Part shown: one piece after another, positions 50,106 to 59,969 of the stretch
Layout: every line of letters starts with the position of its first letter
Numbering within the stretch: position 1 is the first letter of the stretch
Source of the DNA: Leclercia adecarboxylata
GTDB taxonomy: Bacteria; Pseudomonadota; Gammaproteobacteria; Enterobacterales; Enterobacteriaceae
Direction of reading: 5' to 3'
Assembly (NCBI RefSeq): GCF_023639785.1
Contig: NZ_CP098325.1
Location: 2,170,001 to 2,234,000, forward strand
DNA: 64,000 nucleotides
Notes under the pieces: model-generated
The model's input: the letters and a program-made list of their open reading frames with translations, nothing else
Database searches by the model: none
Told to the model about the DNA's origin: nothing
Made by a program: the position numbers and the translations under genes

Positions 50106-50540
50106 TTACGGCAGGATTTTCTTAAGCAAAAGCTCAAGAGTTGCCACTTCATCTGCCGTTAAGTTTTTTGTTAGTTCCTGGTGCAGTTCTTGTCCTACTA
50201 ATTGATGACATTGTTCACACATTGCCGCGCCGTCGCTGGTCAGTTGCAACAGCACGCCGCGTTTGTCATTCGGATTAGGGCGGCGCTCAATCCAGCCCTT
50301 GCAGACCAGCCTGTCGATCATTCGCGTCAACGCGCCAAGGTCGACGGATAAGATTTTCTTAAGCTCAACCGGCGTAATACACACTTCGCAGCGCACGGAG
50401 CAGAGCACCTTAAATTGCGTTGCGGTGATATCCAGCGGTGACAGATAGTCATTGAGCAGGCGATCTTTCTTCTGGTTAACCATATAGATAAGGCGACCCA
50501 GCGGAATGATTTCGTTAAAGAGGTCACTGGTGCTTTTCAC
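50106..50540 (-). CDS. marR: MarR, repressor of the mar operon
   Basis: 144 residues from a GTG (VKSTSDLFNEIIPLGRL), the same start codon as E. coli marR, directly after MarR site II. Winged helix with KKILSVDLGALTRMIDRL as recognition region and DKRGVLLQLT wing. Three cysteines of the copper/salicylate-sensing region (SVRCEVC, EQCHQ) are kept. Inactivation raises marA and multidrug tolerance. Confidence 0.96.
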   Translation of the reverse strand: MKSTSDLFNEIIPLGRLIYMVNQKKDRLLNDYLSPLDITATQFKVLCSVRCEVCITPVELKKILSVDLGALTRMIDRLVCKGWIERRPNPNDKRGVLLQLTSDGAAMCEQCHQLVGQELHQELTKNLTADEVATLELLLKKILP

Positions 50541-50542
50541 AA

Positions 50543-50640
50543 TGGTTGCCCTGGCAAGTAGTTTAATCACGGCAGATATTATTGCTCAGGCAACTATAAG
50601 TCAACTGAATGCATTTGCTTATGACACGATTTGCTAAAGC
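50543..50640 (-). promoter_or_regulatory. marO operator/promoter of marRAB
   Basis: On the minus strand: marbox-like GCTTTAGCAAATCGTGTCAT (50621-50640), -35 TTGACT (50599-50604), MarR site I TTATAGTTGCCTGAGCAAT, -10 TAATAT (50576-50581) and MarR site II ACTACTTGCCAGGGCAACC (50544-50562), then the GTG of marR. The order is that of E. coli marO, so MarR repression and MarA/SoxS/Rob activation should be conserved. Confidence 0.88.
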
Positions 50641-50797
50641 GATTCAGATCACTTTTTTGCCCGGTTTGCCGAACGACATATAAATGGGGTGAATTGATTT
50701 CGGAGAGAAAATATTACTTACGCTACGCGCATAGTCTAAACCGGGGTTTTCACCTTATACTTGCCAGGATAATTTTTGATAAGGACAACTCCGTAAA

Positions 50798-51466
50798 ATG
50801 GTTGATTTAATTAAAGCAATTGGCCTTGGGCTGGTGGTTCTGCTGCCGCTGGCTAACCCATTGACCACCGTTGCGCTGTTCCTGGGCCTGGCGGGGGATA
50901 TGAACCGTACTGAGCGTAATCATCAGTCGCTCATGGCGTCTGTTTACGTCTTCGCGATCATGATGGTGGCCTATTACGCCGGACAGCTGGTGATGAATAC
51001 CTTCGGGATCTCTATTCCCGGTCTGCGTATCGCGGGTGGTCTGATCGTTGCCTTTATCGGTTTCAGAATGCTTTTCCCGGCGCAGAAAGCGACGGATACC
51101 ACTGACGCGCAGGAGGCGCTTGAAGACAGACCGGGTAGACAGGCGCCAAATATCGCCTTTGTCCCGCTGGCGATGCCAAGCACCGCAGGCCCGGGTACCA
51201 TCGCCATGATCATCAGCTCCGCCTCAACGGTGCGCAGCGGCACGGACTTCCCGGACTGGGTCGTGACGGTTGCGCCGCCGCTGATCTTCGCCCTTATCGG
51301 GGTGATCCTGTGGGGTTGTCTGCGTAGCTCAGGGGCGATTATGCGCTGGGTAGGCAAAGACGGTATCGAAGCGATCTCGCGTCTGATGGGCTTTTTGCTG
51401 GTCTGTATGGGCGTGCAGTTTATTATCAACGGCGTGCTGGAAATTATTAAAAACTATCCGGCATAA
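50798..51466 (+). CDS. marC: MarC family inner-membrane protein
   Basis: 222 residues, six hydrophobic segments, with the [17 protein letters not shown] opening and [18 protein letters not shown] motif of MarC (UPF0056). Divergent from marRAB. Despite its name it is not needed for multidrug resistance; function is unknown. Confidence 0.95.
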   Translation: MVDLIKAIGLGLVVLLPLANPLTTVALFLGLAGDMNRTERNHQSLMASVYVFAIMMVAYYAGQLVMNTFGISIPGLRIAGGLIVAFIGFRMLFPAQKATDTTDAQEALEDRPGRQAPNIAFVPLAMPSTAGPGTIAMIISSASTVRSGTDFPDWVVTVAPPLIFALIGVILWGCLRSSGAIMRWVGKDGIEAISRLMGFLLVCMGVQFIINGVLEIIKNYPA

Positions 51467-51499
51467 CCTGACCGGGTGGCGTCCTGCCACCCGCAATTT

Positions 51500-52696
51500 T
51501 TATCCGTGATGCGGCTGCTCTTCCAGAGTAACGGGCCATTTGCGGAAGATCAGCACTGACCAGATCAACGCCGCCAGGGCCGGTATCGCCCCCAGATAGC
51601 CAACCGACGCCATCGACAGATGCAGGCTGATTTGATTCCCAACCAGCGCTCCTGCGCCAATCCCCAGATTGAAAATCCCGGAAAAGAGCGCCATCGCCAC
51701 GTCGGTGGCATCCGGCGCCAGCGCCAGCACCTTAACCTGCATCCCGAGACCGATAATCATGATCGCCACACCCCAGACAATGCTCAGCAGCGCCAGGTTC
51801 ATCTCGCTTCCCGAGGCGGGCAGCAGAAGCAGCAGACACGCCATCAGCAGGCCTATCGCGCTGCTTACCAGCAGGGAGGCGTGACGGTTGCCGAGCTTGC
51901 CAAACAGCACGCTGCCGATAATGCCTGCGCCCCCCAGCAGCAACAGCAGGATAGTGGCGAAACGGGCGCTAAACCCGGCGACCGACTGCACAAAAGGCTC
52001 GATATAGCTGTAGGCGGTGTAGTGCGCCGTCACCACAACGACCGTCAGCAGATAAATACTCATCAGCGCCGGACGGCGCACCAGCAGAGGCAGGCTTTTC
52101 AGCGAACCGGAGTGCTCGCTCGGCAGTTTCGGCAGCAGTTTAATCAGGCACAGCAGGGTGAACAGCGCCCCGAGACCGATAACGAAAAAGGTGGTGCGCC
52201 AGCCAAACATCTGCCCGACGATGCGTCCGAGCGGCAGGCCAAGCACCATCGCCAGGGCTGTACCGGTCGCCAGCAGGCTCAGCGCCTGGGCACGCTTTCC
52301 GGCCGGGGCCAGCCGGATAGCCAGCGAGGCAGTTATCGACCAGAAAATCGCGTGGGCGAAGGCAATGCCGATCCGGCTTATCACCAGCACCCTGAAGTCC
52401 CACGCCAGGAACGACAGCACATGGCTGGCGATGAACAGCACGAAGAGCCCGATCAGCAGTTTGCGGCGTTCAATCTGGCTGGTGAGCAGCATAAAGGGCA
52501 ACGACATCAGCGCCACGACCCAGGCGTAAATGGTGAGCATGATCCCCACCTGGGCGGTCTCCATGCCGAAGCTGCTGGCGATATCCGAGAGCAGGCCGAC
52601 AGGAACAAATTCCGTGGTGTTGAAGATAAACGCGGCAACGGCGAGCGTCACCACCCGTAGCCATGCGACCCGGCGGGAGACTGTGTGAGTTGTCAT
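51500..52696 (-). CDS. sotB: SotB (YdeA) MFS sugar efflux transporter
   Basis: 398 residues, twelve segments, [20 protein letters not shown] near the N-terminus, typical of the DHA1 12 sugar exporter SotB. E. coli SotB exports arabinose and IPTG-like sugars. Convergent with marC, as in E. coli. Confidence 0.92.
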   Translation of the reverse strand: MTTHTVSRRVAWLRVVTLAVAAFIFNTTEFVPVGLLSDIASSFGMETAQVGIMLTIYAWVVALMSLPFMLLTSQIERRKLLIGLFVLFIASHVLSFLAWDFRVLVISRIGIAFAHAIFWSITASLAIRLAPAGKRAQALSLLATGTALAMVLGLPLGRIVGQMFGWRTTFFVIGLGALFTLLCLIKLLPKLPSEHSGSLKSLPLLVRRPALMSIYLLTVVVVTAHYTAYSYIEPFVQSVAGFSARFATILLLLLGGAGIIGSVLFGKLGNRHASLLVSSAIGLLMACLLLLLPASGSEMNLALLSIVWGVAIMIIGLGMQVKVLALAPDATDVAMALFSGIFNLGIGAGALVGNQISLHLSMASVGYLGAIPALAALIWSVLIFRKWPVTLEEQPHHG

Positions 52697-52871
52697 AGGG
52701 ATGTCTGGGATGGGTTACGTAAATGTGGTGTAACGATCTTAAAACCATCCCTGATGAAAATACAATCATTTTGTGATCAAGATCTCACTATGGCGCCGCA
52801 GTATTCGCTGGTGAAATCGGTTATTTTCCATGAATATAGGATGCAACATAACGTTAACAACAGGTAAAGCG

Positions 52872-53660
52872 ATGCAGGATATCGAGTTTTTTCTGGTCGA
52901 TGCGTTCAGCGATGACGCATTTGGCGGTAACCCGGCGGCGGTGTGCCCGCTGCCGGAATGGTTGCCCGACGACACGCTGCTGAAGATGACGCAAGAGCAT
53001 AACCAGTCGGAGACCGCCTTTTTCGTGCGCCACAAAGGCGGCATTGAACTGCGCTGGTTTACCACCTACGGCGAGGTTAATCTCTGCGGCCATGCGACCC
53101 TGGCCACCGCCTGGGTGTTGTTCAACGAGATGGACTATCCCGATGCCCGGATCCATTTTGATACGGCATCCGGCAGGCTTACCGTTACCCGCGACGGCGA
53201 CTGGTTAACGCTCGATTTTCCGGCCTGTCCGACGCAACCAGAGACCCCACCACCAGAGATGCTCCGCGCGCTGGGGTTAAGCCATTACCTTGAAGCCCGC
53301 AAGGGGCGCGCCTGGGTGCTGGTGCTGGAAAACCGCCAGCAGGTTGAGGCGGTAGTGCCGGATATCCACGCCATGACGCCGGGCGAGCACAAAGTGTCGA
53401 TCACCGCCCGGGGCGAAGGCGAATACGATTTTGTGAGCCGCTTTTTCTCGCCAGGCGTGGCGCTGTGGGAAGACCCGGTCACTGGCTCGGCGCACACGAT
53501 GCTGATCCCGTACTGGAGTGAAAAACTCAACAAAACGGCGCTCTTTGCCCGGCAGGTCTCTGCCCGGGGCGGCGACGTCCGTTGTGAACTGAAGGGCGAC
53601 CGGGTGCTAATGAGCGGCAAGGCATCGCTGTATATGAAAGGTCATCTGTTTTTGCGCTAA
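52872..53660 (+). CDS. PhzF family isomerase (copy 1)
   Basis: 262 residues from MQDIEFFLVDAFSDDAFGGNPA; the upstream in-frame start is in the A/T-rich leader. Family marks: GGNPAAVCPL, NQSETAFF with the catalytic Glu, CGHATLAT and ARGGDVRCEL. PhzF-type proteins are diaminopimelate-epimerase-like isomerases with often unknown substrates. It is followed 15 bases later by a paralogue. Confidence 0.85.
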   Translation: MQDIEFFLVDAFSDDAFGGNPAAVCPLPEWLPDDTLLKMTQEHNQSETAFFVRHKGGIELRWFTTYGEVNLCGHATLATAWVLFNEMDYPDARIHFDTASGRLTVTRDGDWLTLDFPACPTQPETPPPEMLRALGLSHYLEARKGRAWVLVLENRQQVEAVVPDIHAMTPGEHKVSITARGEGEYDFVSRFFSPGVALWEDPVTGSAHTMLIPYWSEKLNKTALFARQVSARGGDVRCELKGDRVLMSGKASLYMKGHLFLR

Positions 53661-53675
53661 ATAAGGGTTAACCCA

Positions 53676-54467
53676 ATGAAAGAAATAGAATTCTATCTGG
53701 TCGATGCGTTTAGTGACCGCGCGTTTGGTGGAAATCCCGCAGCCGTTTGCCCGCTGGAGGCCTGGCTGCCGGATGACGTGCTGTTGAAAATGGCACAGCA
53801 GCATAACCAGTCGGAAACCGCGTTTTTCGTGCGCAACGACACCGGCTTTGAGCTGCGCTGGTTTACCACGCAGTATGAAATCAACCTTTGCGGTCACGCC
53901 ACGCTTGCCAGCGCGCACGTGATTTTTGAGTATCTCGACTATCCGCAGACCGAGATTGTCTTCTCCACCCGCTTCGTGGGCGACCTCAGGGTCAAGCGCA
54001 GCGGCGACTGGCTGACGCTCGACTTCCCGGCATGGGGCTGCGATCCGGTCGCCAACCCGCCTGAACTGCTGTTCAAAACGCTGGGCATCCGCGAGGCGAA
54101 GGAGGTGCGGGTAGGGCGCGATTACCTGGTGGTGCTGGAAAACCAGCAGCAGGTAGAGGCCTTAACCCCGGATATCGACGGCATGATGCCGCTGGACAAG
54201 ATGGTCTGCGTGACCGCGCCGGGGGACGAGTATGATTTTGTCAGCCGCTTTTTCTGCCCGGGGGAAGGTGTGGCGGAAGATCCGGTCACCGGCTCTGCTC
54301 ACAGCATGCTGATCCCCTACTGGAGCGAGAAGCTGGGTAAAACCACGATGCTGGCCCGCCAGGTTTCCGCCCGCGGCGGGGATCTGCGCTGCGAGCTGAA
54401 GGGCGACCGGGTGTTGATCGGCGGGCAGGCGGCGCTTTATCTCAAAGGCACCGTGTTCCTGCGTTAG
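53676..54467 (+). CDS. PhzF family isomerase (copy 2)
   Basis: 263 residues starting MKEIEFYLVDAFSDRAFGGNPA. All family motifs of copy 1 are kept (NQSETAFF, CGHATLA, ARGGDLRCEL), and most of the rest is alike, so the pair arose by tandem duplication. Differences cluster in the middle (residues 90-150), where substrate specificity may lie. Ends two bases before the convergent DUF924 gene. Confidence 0.85.
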   Translation: MKEIEFYLVDAFSDRAFGGNPAAVCPLEAWLPDDVLLKMAQQHNQSETAFFVRNDTGFELRWFTTQYEINLCGHATLASAHVIFEYLDYPQTEIVFSTRFVGDLRVKRSGDWLTLDFPAWGCDPVANPPELLFKTLGIREAKEVRVGRDYLVVLENQQQVEALTPDIDGMMPLDKMVCVTAPGDEYDFVSRFFCPGEGVAEDPVTGSAHSMLIPYWSEKLGKTTMLARQVSARGGDLRCELKGDRVLIGGQAALYLKGTVFLR

Positions 54468-54469
54468 CA

Positions 54470-55006
54470 TCAAAAGCCTTTGTTGTGTTTAAGCCACTCC
54501 ACCTCTTGAGGGGTGGAGTGGCGATTTAGCAGGCTGTTGCGGTGCGGATAGCGGCCAAAGCGCTCAATGATGGCCCGGTGTTTAATCTCCGCCTTCAAAA
54601 AGCCCGGCTCGTTCAGGGCGATAAACAGCCGCTCGGCCTCCTGATGAATGACCCTCGATTCCGCATGCATCATTGGCAGCAGCGATACCCCTTTTTCATT
54701 GTTGTTGAGTTCATTCCACATCGGTTGATACACCAGCTCCTGGGAGAGGATCAGCGCCATGCCGTCCTGCTGCCAGGCCTTGCCATCGTTGCGGTTAAGG
54801 TTGCGGGATAACTGATCCAGAAGAATGATTTCAGCCAGCCGCCCGTGGGCCGTGGCGCGCCAGTGAAACAGCTCACCCCGGCAGGCGGCCTGCCATAGCG
54901 GGGCGAAGCGATATTTGCACTTGGCGTCAAACGCGTCGTTGCGGGTAAACCAAAGGGGTTGATGCTGGTCGTGAAACCAGAATTCAAGCAGAGGGGTGTA
55001 TTCCAT
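54470..55006 (-). CDS. DUF924 family protein
   Basis: 178 residues from MEYTPLLEFWFHDQHQPLWF; all-helical, with LDQLSRNLNRNDGKAW and RFGRYPHRNSLLNRHSTPQE, the two signatures of DUF924 (TPR-like fold). Function is unknown. Convergent with the second phzF. Confidence 0.88.
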   Translation of the reverse strand: MEYTPLLEFWFHDQHQPLWFTRNDAFDAKCKYRFAPLWQAACRGELFHWRATAHGRLAEIILLDQLSRNLNRNDGKAWQQDGMALILSQELVYQPMWNELNNNEKGVSLLPMMHAESRVIHQEAERLFIALNEPGFLKAEIKHRAIIERFGRYPHRNSLLNRHSTPQEVEWLKHNKGF

Positions 55007-55054
55007 AAGGTGTCCGGGGTTGAGTTTTTGGTGGTTACACCGTAGCACAACTCC

Positions 55055-55257
55055 GCCCGGCAGCGCTGCGCTTGCACGGGCCTACGAACACCCCTCCCGA
55101 AAAGTAGGCCGGGTAAGGCGCAGCCGCCACCCGGCAAACAGGCCGCACCTTACCCCTCTGCATCGCCCGGCGGCGCTGCGCTTGCACGGGTCTGCGAACA
55201 CTACCCCGAAAAGTAGGCCGGGTAAGGCGTAGCCGCCACCCGGCAAACAGGCCGCAC
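55055..55257. repeat. tandem BIME (REP) array, two 93-94 bp units
   Basis: Units at 55055-55148 and 55165-55257 differ at about eight positions and by one base in length. Each holds facing REP palindromes (GCCCGGCRGCGCTGCGC and TAGGCCGGGTAAGGCG). Located between a start and a stop of leftward genes, which could stabilise mRNA or bind gyrase/IHF. Confidence 0.9.
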
Positions 55258-55260
55258 AAA

Positions 55261-55938
55261 TCACCCCAAAGACGCCCCGCCGCACAGCACCAGTTCCTGC
55301 CCGGTGACGGGGGCGGCATCATCGCTCAGCAGATAACTTACCATCGCTGCCACCTCGTCCGGGGTGATTAATCTCCCCATCGGCGGCACTTTTGGCGGCG
55401 ACGTCTGGCGTCCCGGCGCGCTTAGCATTGGGGTCTGGGTCGCGCCCGGGGCTACAACGTTGGCGGTGATCCCGCGCGGAGCCAGCTCTGCTGCCCAGCT
55501 GCGCATCATCCCCACCAGCGCCGCTTTGGTCGCCACGTACTGCGAACGCCCGGCGGCACCCCGGGAGGTGCGGCTGCCGATGGCGACCAGCCGTCCACCC
55601 GCGCTCATTCGTGGTGCAAAGTGGTTAAACAAAACCTCGGCGGCGTGAATATGCAGCCCCCAAAGACGGGCGCTGACCGCATGTTCAAGCTCCCCGAGCG
55701 GGGCGGCGGCCATCATTCCTGCGGCGTGAACAATCGCCTGCGGCACCGGAAGAGGCTCCAGCGCGGCCGCAAGCGTGACAGTGTCACTTAAGTCCAGGCT
55801 CAGGCTGGTGAAACCGGGATGGGCATTATCCACTCTACGGCGGCTTAAACCCGTGACCTGCCACCCCTCGTCGAGCAGGCGCTTCACGATGGCTTCGCCG
55901 ATACCCGAACTGGCACCCGTGACGATCGCAGTACGCAT
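55261..55938 (-). CDS. short-chain dehydrogenase/reductase
   Basis: 225 residues. VTGASSGIGEAI (6-17) binds NAD(P); HAAGMM replaces the usual NAG; the catalytic SQYVATKAAL provides Tyr and Lys, and a Ser lies upstream in AIGSRTSRG. Classical SDR with no membrane part. Last gene of the leftward sugar-acid cluster; probably oxidises or reduces the cluster's substrate or its aldehyde product (inference). One base separates it from the YhcH-family gene. Confidence 0.85.
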   Translation of the reverse strand: MRTAIVTGASSGIGEAIVKRLLDEGWQVTGLSRRRVDNAHPGFTSLSLDLSDTVTLAAALEPLPVPQAIVHAAGMMAAAPLGELEHAVSARLWGLHIHAAEVLFNHFAPRMSAGGRLVAIGSRTSRGAAGRSQYVATKAALVGMMRSWAAELAPRGITANVVAPGATQTPMLSAPGRQTSPPKVPPMGRLITPDEVAAMVSYLLSDDAAPVTGQELVLCGGASLG

Positions 55939-55939
55939 A

Positions 55940-56410
55940 TCACCCCTCCAGCAGTGCGCGCGGCACTTTGAATACCGCCTTGCGCACGGTCATCGGAGCA
56001 TCGACCGCACACAGCGCCTGATGCGGCTCGCCGGGGAGAAACACCGCGAAATCCCCGCGCTTAAGCCGGATGCTCACCGGATGCACCGCCCCGGGGGCGA
56101 TGTACAGATCCGGCTTGCGCTCTTCGTCGCCCTCCTGCGCCAGCGACTGCATCCCGGCGTTGATGATTTCCACCCCCGACAACACCACCTGAATATCCGC
56201 CCACTGATGATGATATTCCGTATGGCGCCGGGCCTGGGGCTGAGTCTGCGCCGGGCCAATATGGCAGAACCACGGGCAGCCTTCCGGCTGCCAGCGTCCG
56301 TCATCCCGGGCGGTCAGCGCCGCCAGAGTACAGTCCGTGCGATCGAGGATCTCACGCAGCACCGAGGGTAGCCCTGCCAGCGGCAGGGCGTTGAGGTGAC
56401 CGATAATCAC
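55940..56410 (-). CDS. YhcH/YjgK/YiaL family protein
   Basis: 156 residues from a GTG whose codon overlaps the upstream stop (GTGA). Motifs: HTEYHHQWADIQVVLSG with metal-ligand His and Glu, then FAVFLPGEPHQAL. This cupin-like family includes YhcH, linked to sialic acid catabolism, and is often proposed as a sugar-acid isomerase or anomer epimerase. Coupled to the Asp-box protein gene. Confidence 0.85.
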   Translation of the reverse strand: MIIGHLNALPLAGLPSVLREILDRTDCTLAALTARDDGRWQPEGCPWFCHIGPAQTQPQARRHTEYHHQWADIQVVLSGVEIINAGMQSLAQEGDEERKPDLYIAPGAVHPVSIRLKRGDFAVFLPGEPHQALCAVDAPMTVRKAVFKVPRALLEG

Positions 56411-57576
56411 TGTTGCGGCTCCTTCACCCATTCCGGGGAGACACGCACGTATTTGATCGCCTGACGGAAGTACGTATAGGCGATATGCAAGGTGCCATCC
56501 GCGCTCTGCTTGATGCTCGGGTAAGAGAACTCCCGGTTGAGCTTCTCCAGCGAGTTGTTGGTCATGCAGTAGCCGTCGCCTTCGTCGAGATTGCGCTGCC
56601 AGGCCCAGCTTTTCCCGCCGTCGGCGGAAATGGCCACGGTCATTGGCGCGCGCGGTGCGCCCCAGAACGCCGCGCGGCCGTTGGTCACTTCCGGCTCCTT
56701 ACGTCCGTCGCCGTCGTCAATCTCGTCGTACAGCGAGGCGCGACGCTCCAGCGCTCCCGCCGCACTCATGTGGTTGAACACCAGCGCCAGTTCGCCGCTT
56801 GCCAGCGTGGTGACCTGAATCGACGAGTTGTTATTCGGCAGCTCAGTCGGCTCCGGCACAGACCAGCTTTCGCCGCTATCCAGCGACTGGCTGATGTAGA
56901 TATTGTCCGCCCAGCGGCTGCGGTACAGCGCCACCAGGGTGCCATTGTTTAGCGCGGTGATGTTCATATGCACGCAGCCCAGACTCTGTGGCACCTCGAC
57001 ATCGCGCCAGCTCTGGCCCCGATCTTCCGAGATTTTCACCGCGCTGATGTCGTCATTGCCCACCCATTTTTCCCCTGGCCGGGTACGGCAGTAGAAGACC
57101 GGCAGCAGCCAGTTGCCGTTATCCAGCACCACAATCGGCTGGCGGATGAAGGTGCCGGGCTTATCCAGCAGGGTGGCGATCTCGCCCCAGGTCTGGCCCA
57201 GATCCTGCGACTTCCGGTAGCGCACGATAGCGGTATCCTGGTTGCCGGAGAGCTGGGCGGTCCACAGCAGCCACAGCACGTTGTCCGGGGCCAGGAACAG
57301 CACCGGGTTCTGCTCCGAGCGGCTGGCGTCGTCGGAGAGCTTCACCGCGTCGCTCCACTGGTCGCTGCCGGGGGCCAGGCGCGAACCCCACACCGAAATA
57401 TCCGCTATCCCTTCCTGGGTGCCGCCGAACCAGACGCACATCAGGGTGCCATCCGGCAGCGGCAGCAGGTTTGCTGCGTGATTTTGCGGGCAGGAAGAGG
57501 GCAGCATCGCCGTCTCCACGCGGCCATCCTCTGGCTGCGGGCGAACAATCCCGTCACGGGTTACGGTTACAGACAT
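56407..57576 (-). CDS. Asp-box (BNR) sialidase-superfamily protein, cytoplasmic
   Basis: 389 residues from MSVTVTRDGI. Four Asp-boxes of S-x-D-x-G-x-x-W are visible: SQDLGQTW, SEDRGQSW, SLDSGESW and SADGGKSW, giving a six-bladed propeller of the COG4692 predicted neuraminidase group. There is no signal peptide, so it acts in the cytosol on an imported glycoside or acts as a lyase or isomerase, not as a secreted sialidase. It starts one base after the symporter stop. Confidence 0.85.
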   Translation of the reverse strand: MSVTVTRDGIVRPQPEDGRVETAMLPSSCPQNHAANLLPLPDGTLMCVWFGGTQEGIADISVWGSRLAPGSDQWSDAVKLSDDASRSEQNPVLFLAPDNVLWLLWTAQLSGNQDTAIVRYRKSQDLGQTWGEIATLLDKPGTFIRQPIVVLDNGNWLLPVFYCRTRPGEKWVGNDDISAVKISEDRGQSWRDVEVPQSLGCVHMNITALNNGTLVALYRSRWADNIYISQSLDSGESWSVPEPTELPNNNSSIQVTTLASGELALVFNHMSAAGALERRASLYDEIDDGDGRKEPEVTNGRAAFWGAPRAPMTVAISADGGKSWAWQRNLDEGDGYCMTNNSLEKLNREFSYPSIKQSADGTLHIAYTYFRQAIKYVRVSPEWVKEPQQ

Positions 57577-57577
57577 A

Positions 57578-58990
57578 TCAGACTCCATTATGTTGAACAG
57601 GGGCAGGCGCTTTGCGATCCGCTTTATTGGGGATCAGACGGTCAAGGACCATAATCACCGCCGGGGTGATCAGCGCGATATACATATTGTTGATGCCAAA
57701 CGGGTCACCCAGCAGATACCACAGCGATGTCACCACGCAGGCACCAATCAGGCCGGCATTCGCCCCGCGGGTGCTCCTGAAGAACGGCGCATAGAAGGCA
57801 ATGACCGCCACCACCGTAATCGACAGACGAATGGCGCGGGTGAAGAATGACAGCTTCAGCACCTCCGGCACCAGCAGGACGAAAATCAGCGGCAGGAAGC
57901 CAATCAGCAGCGACATCCAGCGGGTGGCCTTAAACTCCTGCTCCGGGGTGGGGTTGCGGTACGGCACGTAGAAATCTTTCACCACCAGCGAGGCGATAGC
58001 CAGCGCCACGGTACTTACGCTGACGAAAATCGAGGCTACAAGTGACGTTGTCACGAGTCCGGCCAGCCACGGGTTCATGTCCTGCAGGAAGATCGGCATG
58101 GCGTACAGGCTGTCGATCTCAGGGTGGAGATACTTGGCTGCAACGCCAATCACCGCAATCGCCAGGGCAATCGGCAGGCAGAAGAAGAAGGCGACCCAGG
58201 TAGAGCGTTTGGCTGATTTCACGTCTTTGGTGGACGAGATGGCCTGAATCACAAACTGGGTGCAGAAGATTGAGCCGATGGTGCCAATCAGCCAGGCAAA
58301 GATGGTGCTGGCCCCGATGTTGCCGTCCCAGGTCCAGTAGTAAGAAGGCATCTGCTCAATCATGGGCGTGAAGCCGCCGGTTTTAGAGAGCGCAAAGCCC
58401 ATGATCACCAGAATACCGAAATACTTCAGGGCGCTGTGCAGCAGCGTCACCCAGGCCACGCCCTTCATGCCGCCAAAGGCGAAGTAGAAGGTACTGACGA
58501 TAGCCGTAATAAAGGCGGCAACGGGGAGGTTGACCTTGAGGACGGTGGAGATCGCCGCCGCGCCTGAGACGTAGTTGCCGACGTTCACCAGCAGCAGGGC
58601 GTAGATCATGATAACTGAGATGATGTTTTTGGTGCTGGTGCCGTACTTCTCGGCAATTGCCCCGGAGATGGTGATTTTGCCGGTATTATAGATGCGTTTC
58701 ACCAGCAGCAGGCCAAACAGCGGGAAGCCGATGGCCGCGCCAATGACCGACCAGGACGCAGCAAAGCCATCCTCGAACGCCGCCTGGGCAGTACCGATGG
58801 TGGATTTGGCGCCGATGTATTCAGACATCAGCAGGATCCCGACGATAAACGCCGGCATTGCCCGGGAGCCCTCCATAAAATCACCGGTGTTTTTACTGCG
58901 CAACCGGAAGGTCAGCCAGGTGGTAAACAGGATGTAGGCAATCACAATGCCTACGATGATCAGGGTATCTTCAGCGGTAAAATTGTTCAT
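57578..58990 (-). CDS. sodium:solute symporter (SSS family)
   Basis: 470 residues with about 13 membrane helices; MNNFTAEDTLIIVGIVIAYI opening, GSRAMPAFIVGILLMSEYIGAKSTIG in helix 1-2, and a conserved sodium-site region near YVSGAAAIS. SSS members include the sialate transporter SiaT, and its neighbours here favour an acidic sugar as substrate. Directly upstream of the Asp-box gene in one transcript. Confidence 0.88.
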   Translation of the reverse strand: MNNFTAEDTLIIVGIVIAYILFTTWLTFRLRSKNTGDFMEGSRAMPAFIVGILLMSEYIGAKSTIGTAQAAFEDGFAASWSVIGAAIGFPLFGLLLVKRIYNTGKITISGAIAEKYGTSTKNIISVIMIYALLLVNVGNYVSGAAAISTVLKVNLPVAAFITAIVSTFYFAFGGMKGVAWVTLLHSALKYFGILVIMGFALSKTGGFTPMIEQMPSYYWTWDGNIGASTIFAWLIGTIGSIFCTQFVIQAISSTKDVKSAKRSTWVAFFFCLPIALAIAVIGVAAKYLHPEIDSLYAMPIFLQDMNPWLAGLVTTSLVASIFVSVSTVALAIASLVVKDFYVPYRNPTPEQEFKATRWMSLLIGFLPLIFVLLVPEVLKLSFFTRAIRLSITVVAVIAFYAPFFRSTRGANAGLIGACVVTSLWYLLGDPFGINNMYIALITPAVIMVLDRLIPNKADRKAPAPVQHNGV

Positions 58991-59067
58991 CTTTGCCTCT
59001 CTTCAGGGCGTAGGAAACCTGGGCACCCGCGGTGCCCGGTATTCTTATGGACGAAATCAAACGCCGG

Positions 59068-59952
59068 TTACTGCAGTGACTTTGTCACTATCTGGCGGAT
59101 CTGTTCAGTCTGTTGCGCATCGAAAGCCACCGCGTAGCGGCTTTCACCCACCTCTTCGCCCATCACCTGCAGCGCTTTTTTCACCGCCGCCGGAGAGAAG
59201 GCCACGTTATACAGATTCGTGCGCAGTTCAGTCACCCCCTCCTGCGCCCGACGCGAGCCGTCGATATCGCCCGCATGGAAACGGGTCCAGATGGCGTTGA
59301 TTGCCTCCGGCGCGACGTTCGCCAGCCCGGAAATACAGGCCGAACAGCCCTCGACAAAGCCCCGGTGGATCAGCGAGTCCGGGCCGTTCAATACGTCAAA
59401 ATCATCGATACCCTCGGCGGCTTTCAGGAAACCGCTCAGGCTCTCAAAGCTGCCCGCGCTGTCCTTAATGCCGATGATATTCGGGTGCGAGGCCAGCACC
59501 CTTGCGGTGTGCGGCTCAATGGTGTTGCCGGTACGCGCCGGGATGTTGTAGAGAAATACCGGCACGCTCAGGGCATCGGCGATGGCGGTGTAATGGGTGA
59601 TCAATCCCGCCTGGGTCAGCGGCACGAACCACGGGGTGATCACCGACACGGCATCCACGCCCAGGCTTTCAATCTGCTTACCGAGACGGATGGTGGCCCG
59701 GGTGGAGATCTCCCCGATATGCGCCACCACCGGTGCGCGCCCGGCGACCTCTTCCACGCAGGTGCGGGTGACGGCCACCTTTTCCTCTTCGGTCAGGACG
59801 AAAAATTCACCGTTGGTGCCGCCGCAGAAGATCCCATTACCCGCTGCCAGCTGCCGCTGGATCTGACGCTTCAGCCCCGGCAAGTGCAGGGCGCCGTCAT
59901 CGGTAAAGGGGGTGACGATCGCCGTCAGCACGCCTTCAATCTTGTTACGCAT
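59068..59952 (-). CDS. DapA/NanA-family aldolase or dehydratase
   Basis: 294 residues, a TIM barrel. Schiff-base Lys163 in GIKDSAG, Tyr135 in LYNIPARTG, and CGGTNGEFF at 43-51 for carboxylate binding. This last motif differs from DapA (GTTGE) and NanA (GSTGE) and is closer to the keto-deoxy-sugar-acid members. It probably cleaves a 2-keto-3-deoxy acid to pyruvate plus an aldehyde. The gap to the symporter gene is 77 bases. Confidence 0.85.
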   Translation of the reverse strand: MRNKIEGVLTAIVTPFTDDGALHLPGLKRQIQRQLAAGNGIFCGGTNGEFFVLTEEEKVAVTRTCVEEVAGRAPVVAHIGEISTRATIRLGKQIESLGVDAVSVITPWFVPLTQAGLITHYTAIADALSVPVFLYNIPARTGNTIEPHTARVLASHPNIIGIKDSAGSFESLSGFLKAAEGIDDFDVLNGPDSLIHRGFVEGCSACISGLANVAPEAINAIWTRFHAGDIDGSRRAQEGVTELRTNLYNVAFSPAAVKKALQVMGEEVGESRYAVAFDAQQTEQIRQIVTKSLQ

Positions 59953-59969
59953 TGTTCACTCCTTCGAGT

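Noticed and set aside
51620..52660. Long rightward frame opposite sotB (346 codons), Gln/His/Arg-rich
   Set aside because: Shadow of the GC-rich sotB coding strand; composition typical of antisense frames.
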